NCBI GenBank assembly: GCA_035512595.1
Contig: DATKDU010000242.1
Coordinates: forward strand, 1-15,979
DNA length: 15,979 nucleotides
DNA from: DATKDU01 sp035512595
GTDB lineage: Bacteria > Planctomycetota > Planctomycetia > Pirellulales > Pirellulaceae
Direction: 5' to 3'
The position numbers and the translations under genes were made by a program. The notes below the pieces were generated by a model, which saw only the letters and a list, made by a program, of their open reading frames with translations, did no database searches and was not told the DNA's origin. Of this stretch, positions 6,595-12,681 are shown piece after piece. Each line of letters opens with the position of its first letter. Position 1 is the first letter of the stretch.

Positions 6595-7042
6595 TTACGC
6601 GGCCAGGAGTGAGACGTCGGAGAATCGCTGAAAGTTGTGGGTCATCAGCGATGCGAGCGATCATCCGGTGAGTGGTTGAAAGTTGAGCCAGTTCTTCCTC
6701 GATGGCGGCTCAAAAGTCGGCGAATTGGGGGTGATAGGGGGTGATAGCGACCGTAGTGCGCCCTCCGCTTGAGGAACTTCCACAGCCGTTCGATCAGATT
6801 CAGGTTGGGGGAGTACGATGGCATGAACAGCAGGTGGATGTTCAGTTCCTTCGCCAAGGCTTGCACCACCGCGTGGCGTTGATAACGGGCATTGTCCAGC
6901 ACCAGCGTAATCGGACCGACGAGTTGCTGGGCCGTGAACGGAAGCATTCCCATGGTGATCAAGTGCGTCTGGTCGTGCTTGCGGATGCCGGCGGTTAATA
7001 ATGTTCGTTCTCCTCGAATCCTCCATCGGAAAGTCTGCTGCA
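6595..7042 (-). pseudogene. Decayed IS630-family transposase (3' half)
   Basis: The - strand encodes the second half of a DDE transposase of the IS630/Tc1 type. A GPITLVLDNARYQRH stretch carries the second catalytic Asp, and LLFMPSYSPNLNLIERLWKF carries the third acidic residue. The rest is broken. A perfect 10-bp duplication at 6727-6746 shifts frame after HYGRYHP. When the frame is restored, QFADF is followed by a TGA (6712-6710), then AAIEEELAQLSTTHR. A second frame change at about 6650-6668 gives SLMTHNFQRFSDVSLLAA and the natural stop (6597-6595). The N-terminal half is absent: the remnant starts beside the stop codon of the neighbouring secreted-protein gene. The A/T-richer stretch at 6541-6594 may be the old element end. 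No matching second end was found. Confidence 0.85.
6727..6746. repeat. Perfect 10-bp tandem duplication
   Basis: GGGGGTGATA occurs twice in direct succession inside the transposase remnant. Removing one copy restores the reading frame into the conserved family sequence, so this is an identifiable inactivating mutation. Confidence 0.9.
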
Positions 7043-8332
7043 CTATTCGGCGGAATCGGGGGTATTGGAGCTCGACACTCGCTCAGCCCGCCATTCGAGC
7101 ATCCCGATGTCGGTGGACCACTGGCCCACAATCGTGTTCCCCTCGTAGGTTCCGGTGTAATGGCTGCCCGCCCTGAAGGAGAGTTGCCCGTTTTTGAACT
7201 CACCGGAACCAAGCCCGCTTTCCTTGCCGTCAGCCCATGTCACTGTCCCATTAAGCTCTTCGCCGTCGAGCCAAAGGACGAGGGTGAAGCCGTCGAATTT
7301 ACCGTTTCCAAGAGCGCGAGTAACTCGCCACGCGCCGGCGGGGTTAGCAGCCGCTTGGTCCTCTCTCCGCTGCCGCGCGAACGAGGCCGCGATCTTGACC
7401 TGAATGGTTTGTAGTCCAGCTGGGGTACCGCTCGTTCCACTGATCTCGATGAGACGCCATGAGACGCGGCTGCAAGGGGACTTCGCCTCCTGCGCCACAG
7501 CCTCATCCATCTGGCGGAGCGCATCGGCCAGGGCCTCGTCCAGCGAACGCTTGTCGGAGACGCCGGTAAACTGCTGTGTCGTCTCTTGCGGATGGTCTGC
7601 CTTCGCAGCCGGTGGTGTCTCCGGAGCGTCTTCCCGGTTGGTGGACTCCCGCTGAAACTCGCGTCGCGGCTTGCCGAGCCGCAGCCCGTCGGCGGTCTGC
7701 CGGATCCGCAGCTTCTCGGTTCGCGGGGTGCGGTCGCGGACTTCCTGGCCGTCGACTTCGTGTCGCTCCTCGCGCAGCACCACGTCTCGTCCCTTCAGCG
7801 ACCAGGTCCCGGACGTGGTTGTCGTGCCGAGGGCGACGTCGCGGTGCTCCAGCCGGAAGCGGCCGTCGCGTTGGAGCTCGAGCGTGGCGAACTCACCGAG
7901 TGCCCCGTGCTCGAATTTCCAGCGGCCGTGGAGCTGTTCCGCCGTGACGTCCGCCGCTGCTCGCCGAGCTTCCCAATCGAAAACGGCGATGCTGGCCGCC
8001 CATCGGCCGCGGATGACGCCGCCGTCGATTTCACCGCCGTAGTCCTGAATCACGCCGGCCGAAGTCACCTTGAACGACACCCGGGTGCCAGCGATGCGGC
8101 CCGCCGCGATCGGCGTCTCCATGCCGTCCGGCCAGACGGCCTTGCCGTGGAGCGTCTCCCCGTCGGACTTGAGGACGAGCTTGAGCCCGGCAAACTTGTG
8201 GCCCGTCGCCGTTTCGAATCGGCTGACTTCCCATGTGCCGTCAATCGGCGGCGGCTCATCGGCACTCACGCAGACTGTCCAGGCACCGGCGACCAGAATG
8301 GCCGCGACCGACACCGTCGAGAGAGATTTCAT
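7043..8332 (-). CDS. Secreted protein with duplicated beta-rich domain and dodecin-like insert
   Basis: I do not recognise a named family. From ATG 8332 (GGAG at 8339-8342, 6-base spacing) the product is 429 residues with a signal peptide (1-24, ending VSA/DEPP). Residues ~30-123 and ~332-418 are clear repeats of one domain. They share G-x-W-x-V-[ST]-R, a K-F-x-G-[LF]-x-L-V-L strand with a DGE-x-L-x-G hairpin, a W-x-DG turn, and a final G-x-W ... [FL]-[DE]-W-[ER]-A-[ER]. A lipocalin-like segment (~133-190) follows the first copy, and a stretch at ~258-319 (SLDEALADAL ... SWRLIEISG ... QTIQVKIAASF) resembles the dodecin helix-strand-strand pattern. Related TIGR-type planctomycete secreted proteins exist, but their function is unknown to me. 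It lies downstream of the kinase gene on the same strand. An ATG at 8344 is the alternative start. Confidence 0.75.
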   Translation of the reverse strand: MKSLSTVSVAAILVAGAWTVCVSADEPPPIDGTWEVSRFETATGHKFAGLKLVLKSDGETLHGKAVWPDGMETPIAAGRIAGTRVSFKVTSAGVIQDYGGEIDGGVIRGRWAASIAVFDWEARRAAADVTAEQLHGRWKFEHGALGEFATLELQRDGRFRLEHRDVALGTTTTSGTWSLKGRDVVLREERHEVDGQEVRDRTPRTEKLRIRQTADGLRLGKPRREFQRESTNREDAPETPPAAKADHPQETTQQFTGVSDKRSLDEALADALRQMDEAVAQEAKSPCSRVSWRLIEISGTSGTPAGLQTIQVKIAASFARQRREDQAAANPAGAWRVTRALGNGKFDGFTLVLWLDGEELNGTVTWADGKESGLGSGEFKNGQLSFRAGSHYTGTYEGNTIVGQWSTDIGMLEWRAERVSSSNTPDSAE

Positions 8333-8529
8333 GAGAGGCTCCATTGATACGGACGTGACCTAAACACCCCACCGCAGCTGACAATCTTTATCGTGTCCGC
8401 CGTGCCGCGAACCGCGTCGATGGTGATCCTGTCTCCGACGCGCAGATAGGTCGCACCCACTTCGAACGGGACGCAGTGGGAGACGGCGCCCAAGTCGCCG
8501 TCGCGCGTTTTCGTGGCCAGGCTAGTTAT
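8329..8529 (-). pseudogene. Short decayed coding remnant (planctomycete secreted-domain fragment)
   Basis: Between the kinase stop and the next gene, the - strand stays open from a TAA at 8532-8530 to a TGA at 8331-8329. It reads, in part, GAVSHCVPFEVGATYLRVGD and ITIDAVRGTADTIKI. This composition is protein-like and recalls a domain I remember from planctomycete secreted proteins (GD-x-I-x-I-x-x-V-x-GTAD). There is no usable start codon at its head, and the resemblance stops after KI, so it looks like a truncated remnant. Its TGA overlaps the downstream ATG (ATGA), which may be coincidence. The family link is memory-based and weak. Confidence 0.35.
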
Positions 8530-8554
8530 TTAGTGTGGGCGAAGCCTCCGAGCG

Positions 8555-11305
8555 TCAAAGTCGCTGGATCCCCCTGCATTTGTCGGAGTCGTTGCCAAAC
8601 ATTACGATCACGGTGTGACCGTCGCCCATCGTGATCGAGTACGTCGTTTTGCCATCTGCCGTGGTCTTGTGAACCTTGAGCTTCTGGCTTTCGACGATGG
8701 TATGGAACTCTTTCTCAGTCATGCCGAGCGATAGTCCGTGCAGTTGCGGATAGGGCGCCAGAAACTCGAGTCCCTTGGCCGGAGCGCTGGGTTCGTTGTC
8801 GACCCTCCTCACGATCACTTGGGCAAAGGGTGAACTGTCAGCGTCTTCTAGCGCGACTTCTACGGACGGGTAGCGGATGTTGTAGCCGGCGCCGTCCACG
8901 GTGACCTCGGCCGACTGGTCGCGAGCGATGCTGACGATCGTTTTCGACTTCTTCGCCGCGTCTTGAACCTGCACCGTGATTGCTTCGTCGCTCCCTTTGA
9001 GCAGTTTGATGACGCACCGCGGCTGTTTGTCTTCAGTCAACCGGATCCGCGCCTCGCCGCCGATCGTCATCCGCGCCATTACCACCCAATCGGTCTTGCT
9101 GAACAGCGACGGCGGCGCGAAGACCGCCCAACTCGTCTTTTCGGGCTGGCCTTCGACGGGCTCGAAGCGCTGCCGCTTACTTGAATTGATTTGCGCGGCG
9201 GCTTGTTTTCTCAATGGAGTGACCAGCTTGTAACGGAAATGCATACTCTCAAGGCCGTCACTGAAACCCAAAACCTGCAGAACGCCGCGATTTCCATCCC
9301 GGGTTTTGAATACATAGGTCGGGGGAACTTCAGTCGTGAGGACGCCTGGTAAAAGCGGGGAGGGGCGAGCGGCCGAAGCACGAAAGAACTGAACAGGGAC
9401 TGTCACTTCAACTTGCTTTTGGACGGGTCCGTCCAGGCGTCCATCGGTTGCGATCTGTTGTTCGGTGACTTGATCGAATTCCTCTTCCGCGGCGACCAGG
9501 AGCATGTCCAATCCATTGAATGTTCTTCCGCTGGTGTCTCCAAAGAGGTCAATTCCTTCGGTGCGCATCCACTTCAGCGCCCGCTCGACCGCGGCAAAAG
9601 AGGGCAGTGCCTCGATTTTCTGATCTTGGGCTGCAGAGGCGGAAATGAGTTTGCCTGAATCCAGATCGATCATGGACGGATTTGTTCGGCTTCCATCCAA
9701 ATCATGAATTGTGCGCTGAATTACGGGTCCGAATCGTGGAGGAGTTTCTTCTGGCGCCGTCTGAGTGCTTTGCGTCCACACCAAGTCGGCGAGTCGAGGT
9801 GTTCCAGATTCCTTGGATTTCTTGTTTGTCGTCCATGCGCCGCGAATCTCATCGCCGACAAGCCGCACCGAGAGTTGGCCCCGACGGTCTCCTCCCTCGC
9901 GCCACGTGCCGTTGAAACGGCGTTCCAGGCGGGACCATTTCAATTGAATCTCGCCCGGCTGTTTGCCGAACGTGTCGCTATAGTTGCCCGCGTACTCTGC
10001 GTCGCTCGTCTTTTTCAAGACAACCTGGCCCCATTCTTCGCCCGACCATTGGCCGGCGATATCGGGAGGTTCCGACGACTGCCATAAAAACATTCCCAGC
10101 AGACTGAATCCGATTGTTCCGAGCATGGCGACGAGTCCCTTACGAGGTAAACTGAAAATCGAAGGTCGGCCAGTGGCCTGAGGCACGAGGGAAGACGGTA
10201 GAGGCACGGACGTGGGTTGCTGAAGGTGCGACAGGCATCGTTCGAGCAAGTCGCTGACTTCGCTCGCTGAGGCAAATCGCTGAGCCGGGTCTTTCGACAG
10301 CAATCGCTCGACGATCCCGTTGAACCACGGCGGCAATTCAGGGCCGAGGGACGCCATCGCCGCGGGCTTCTCATCCACGATCCGCCGCAGCGTGGCCATC
10401 GTCGAATCCCCTCGGAACGGCGAAACGCCGGTCGCCATCTCGTACAGCACGCAGCCGAGACTGAACAGATCGGAGCGCCCATCGAGTGCCTCACCGCGAG
10501 CCTGCTCCGGCGACATGTACTCCGGCGTTCCCGCCACGACGCCCAGGCGTGTCATCGAAACGTCGTCCGCCGCACGAGCCAGTCCAAAGTCGGTGATCAC
10601 GACCCGCTCAATTCCCTTCTCCAGAAAGATGTTCGCCGGCTTGACGTCGCGATGCACGAGGCCCTGATCGTGAGCCGCCGCCAAGCCCGCCGCTGCCTGC
10701 ATTCCGATCCGCAGAACTTCCGTCAGGTCCAACGGCCCGCGAGCCTTCAACCGCTGCGCCAGCGATTCACCGGTGAGCAGCGGCATGATCAAAAACGGCA
10801 GTCGCCCGGTCGGTTGAACATGGTGAATGGCGATCACGTGCGGATTGACGACGGCGGCAGCGCCCTGCGCTTCCCGAGCAAACCGTTTGCGAGCGACCGA
10901 GCTATGAGCCAGATGCGGAGCCAATACCTTGATCGCCACGAGTCGTTTCAGCTCGCGGTCGAATGCTTTGAGGACGATGCCCATCCCGCCGCGTCCAACG
11001 ATGGCGCGGACGTCGTAGCCACCGAGCCGTCCGAGCACGTTCGCATCGTCGCTCGGATCAAGATACCCGACGCTAAAGTCCTCCTCGGACCACGCCGCCG
11101 CTACAGAAACCGCTTCATCGAGTTCATCAGCAGTCAGCAATGACGCCGCTTCCTGCTGCCACGCTTCACCGCCCGCCAGTTGCTCGATTTGAGCACAACA
11201 CAATTCACAGTGTTCGAGATGAACGTGCAGAGCCGCCTCTTCATCAGCCGACAATCCGCGAGACACAGCGTTCCTGAGCAATTCGATCGAACAAAGATCC
11301 TTCAT
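8555..11305 (-). CDS. Transmembrane Ser/Thr protein kinase with zinc-finger N-terminus and large C-terminal sensor region
   Basis: This 916-residue Hanks-type kinase starts at ATG 11305. That start has GGAGAG upstream and overlaps the sigma-factor stop as ATGA. A start at 11455 would read back into the sigma gene. Residues 20-45 carry H-x3-C-x2-C (H29, C33, C36), the anti-sigma-like zinc-finger pattern. The kinase domain (~95-360) is complete: glycine loop GRGGMG (104-109), K126, HRD (218-220) with K222 and N225, DFG (239-241), GTPEYMSPEQ (259-268). A membrane helix lies at ~391-409. The remaining ~500 residues are presumably extracytoplasmic. They hold a GQW ... FNGTW ... RGAW beta-rich segment (~418-505), a YVFKTRDGNRGVLQVLGF segment and a C-terminal LSLGMTEKEFHTIV segment. 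It probably phosphorylates or otherwise controls the co-encoded sigma factor in response to an envelope signal (inference). Confidence 0.92.
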   Translation of the reverse strand: MKDLCSIELLRNAVSRGLSADEEAALHVHLEHCELCCAQIEQLAGGEAWQQEAASLLTADELDEAVSVAAAWSEEDFSVGYLDPSDDANVLGRLGGYDVRAIVGRGGMGIVLKAFDRELKRLVAIKVLAPHLAHSSVARKRFAREAQGAAAVVNPHVIAIHHVQPTGRLPFLIMPLLTGESLAQRLKARGPLDLTEVLRIGMQAAAGLAAAHDQGLVHRDVKPANIFLEKGIERVVITDFGLARAADDVSMTRLGVVAGTPEYMSPEQARGEALDGRSDLFSLGCVLYEMATGVSPFRGDSTMATLRRIVDEKPAAMASLGPELPPWFNGIVERLLSKDPAQRFASASEVSDLLERCLSHLQQPTSVPLPSSLVPQATGRPSIFSLPRKGLVAMLGTIGFSLLGMFLWQSSEPPDIAGQWSGEEWGQVVLKKTSDAEYAGNYSDTFGKQPGEIQLKWSRLERRFNGTWREGGDRRGQLSVRLVGDEIRGAWTTNKKSKESGTPRLADLVWTQSTQTAPEETPPRFGPVIQRTIHDLDGSRTNPSMIDLDSGKLISASAAQDQKIEALPSFAAVERALKWMRTEGIDLFGDTSGRTFNGLDMLLVAAEEEFDQVTEQQIATDGRLDGPVQKQVEVTVPVQFFRASAARPSPLLPGVLTTEVPPTYVFKTRDGNRGVLQVLGFSDGLESMHFRYKLVTPLRKQAAAQINSSKRQRFEPVEGQPEKTSWAVFAPPSLFSKTDWVVMARMTIGGEARIRLTEDKQPRCVIKLLKGSDEAITVQVQDAAKKSKTIVSIARDQSAEVTVDGAGYNIRYPSVEVALEDADSSPFAQVIVRRVDNEPSAPAKGLEFLAPYPQLHGLSLGMTEKEFHTIVESQKLKVHKTTADGKTTYSITMGDGHTVIVMFGNDSDKCRGIQRL

Positions 11306-11901
11306 GATTCGCTCTCCAAGTCGTTGACAACTTCTTTCAGCCGAGCCAGAACGCGGCACTTGGCGACCCTCACGGCACCCGTGCTCATCCCCAGTCCTTG
11401 CGATACGACGGTCGGCGTTTTCCCACCCACCGCAGTTTCCCAAAACGCTTGCCACGCTTTCGGGCTTTGCTCCTGACGCACGACCTCGGAGGCTCGCTGA
11501 AAAATCGAACGTCGCAATTCGCCATCAAACTCCGAAGATTCCAGACAGTCTTCCGCCGTCAAGGCGTCGAACATCGACTGCGACTCGGGACCACCCAAGG
11601 CGACCATCCGCCGCTGTCCGTTCTTCATCCAGTTGATCACGAGATTTCGAGCAACTCGTCGCAACCACCCGCGAAACGATCCCCGCTGCTTCGCTAGTTC
11701 CCACGTCGCGATGTGCCGATTGACCGCCACAAACAACTCCTGCGTTAATTCTCGCGCGTCGGCATCCTGAAGACCGCACTTCCGCAATTGCCGGTAGATG
11801 GCCGGTTCATAAATCTCAACAAACTCCACCCACGCCTCGTGATCCTGGGAATCACGAAGCCGAAACAGCAGGCTGGCTCGGGTGGTTGGAACTGGTGTCA
11901 T
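11302..11901 (-). CDS. ECF-type RNA polymerase sigma factor
   Basis: The product is 199 residues. Sigma region 2 spans ~21-92, including a RELTQELFVAV stretch and GSFRGWLRRVARNLVINW, the core-binding and -10 recognition part. Region 4 spans ~132-192 with a helix-turn-helix in VVSQGLGMSTGAVRVAKCRVLARLKE. There is no long C-terminal extension. The spacing and the downstream transmembrane Ser/Thr kinase match the sigma-kinase modules common in Planctomycetota, where the kinase takes the place of a classical anti-sigma factor. ATG 11901 has AGGA (11912-11909) with 7-base spacing. The stop overlaps the kinase start (ATGA), so translation is probably coupled. Upstream is a candidate ECF -35 element, suggesting autoregulation. 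Which genes it controls is not visible beyond this operon. Confidence 0.92.
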   Translation of the reverse strand: MTPVPTTRASLLFRLRDSQDHEAWVEFVEIYEPAIYRQLRKCGLQDADARELTQELFVAVNRHIATWELAKQRGSFRGWLRRVARNLVINWMKNGQRRMVALGGPESQSMFDALTAEDCLESSEFDGELRRSIFQRASEVVRQEQSPKAWQAFWETAVGGKTPTVVSQGLGMSTGAVRVAKCRVLARLKEVVNDLESES

Positions 11902-11917
11902 TGGTCTTTCCTATGGT

Positions 11918-11947
11918 ATTACACAACCGCGACAGCCTTGCGTTACA
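11918..11947 (-). promoter_or_regulatory. Candidate ECF-type promoter of the sigma-kinase operon
   Basis: TGTAACGC on the - strand (11947-11940) resembles the AAC-containing -35 element recognised by many ECF sigma factors. It is followed about 16 bases later by TGTGTAAT (11925-11918) as a possible -10. It lies ~20-45 bases upstream of the sigma-factor ATG, the right place for autoregulation. Only the -35 resemblance carries weight; the -10 is uncertain. Confidence 0.35.
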
Positions 11948-12033
11948 CATACTGGCCGAATTTGCCGCAGCCGCATCGTGCCGGACGGGCGTAGGCGACG
12001 GGAGCGAAGGCGGCTTGGGCGCTGATTGGTCGC

Positions 12034-12528
12034 TCAAACAGGCATCGGGAGGACTACCGGCCGCCGCATTGCCACGGCGTCTTCGTCGCCGAACCAGCCC
12101 TTGAGCGGACCCGCGATCCGGCCGGCGAGGAAGCCGCACCCAAAATAGAACTTCTGCGCCGCGACGTTGGACTCCCGCAGAACTGCGGACATGAATTCCA
12201 GCCTTCGGACACGGGCCAGCAGCATCGCATGGGCGATCAACCTCGTTCCGACGCGATGGCGACGGAAGTCAGGGAACACGCCGATCCGCACGACGGACAT
12301 ATTGCCGCCGCCGACGGCCAAGATCGCGTAGCCGACCGGGCGGCGTTCACGCGACACCATCAGGCCGAACTGCTCGTGTCCCTCGTGTGGCACCGTGAGG
12401 AACGCCTCGACGTATTCAAGCTGCCACGGATGGGTCTGGCAGGCCCATTCGAGGGCGGCAATCACCGGAATGTCCACCGAGCGGCATTCCCGCAAGACGT
12501 AGTCGCCATAGGTCCAGGCCTGGTACAT
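12034..12528 (-). CDS. GNAT-family N-acetyltransferase (RimI-like)
   Basis: A single GNAT domain transfers acetyl from acetyl-CoA to an amine. From ATG 12528 the product is 164 residues. Motif A, the acetyl-CoA pyrophosphate loop, is VVRIGVFPDFRRHRVGTRLI (79-98), and motif B is RESNVAAQKFYFGCGF (118-133). The order and spacing match RimI-type enzymes that acetylate protein N-termini or small amines, but the substrate cannot be read from sequence. I chose ATG 12528 because the GNAT fold starts at YVLRECRSVD just after it. The ATG at 12612 adds 28 Pro/Ser-rich residues and has no ribosome binding site. Only a weak GAG precedes 12528. The stop is ~130 bases before the sigma gene on the same strand. 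The upstream gene is divergent. Confidence 0.85.
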   Translation of the reverse strand: MYQAWTYGDYVLRECRSVDIPVIAALEWACQTHPWQLEYVEAFLTVPHEGHEQFGLMVSRERRPVGYAILAVGGGNMSVVRIGVFPDFRRHRVGTRLIAHAMLLARVRRLEFMSAVLRESNVAAQKFYFGCGFLAGRIAGPLKGWFGDEDAVAMRRPVVLPMPV

Positions 12529-12681
12529 CGGCGCATCTGCTCGACGGATTGCCTGCCGTGGCGGCTGAAAGCTCCACGGGTTCAAACTAGTTGGGAAACC
12601 AGCCGCATGCAACGGACGGTAGAATAGGCCATTCAGGCCCAGGCAGACTCAGAGCTCCGCCGCTACTGGCGCGGATCACCA

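Noticed and set aside
6661..7212. 183-codon - strand frame across the IS remnant and into the secreted-protein gene
   Set aside because: It is mostly out-of-frame reading of the transposase remnant and of the neighbouring gene. Only short stretches after the frameshift show family sequence.
7586..8347. 253-codon + strand frame opposite the secreted-protein gene
   Set aside because: The - strand frame has a signal peptide, a ribosome binding site and two matching internal repeats, while the + frame has none of these.
11305..11455. Upstream start giving a 50-residue longer kinase
   Set aside because: The extension overlaps the sigma-factor coding sequence and shows no protein-like sequence. 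ATG 11305 has a good ribosome binding site and the ATGA overlap.
11902..12033. Possible small gene between the sigma factor and GNAT genes
   Set aside because: No frame with a ribosome binding site and protein-like composition was found; only the candidate promoter is supported.
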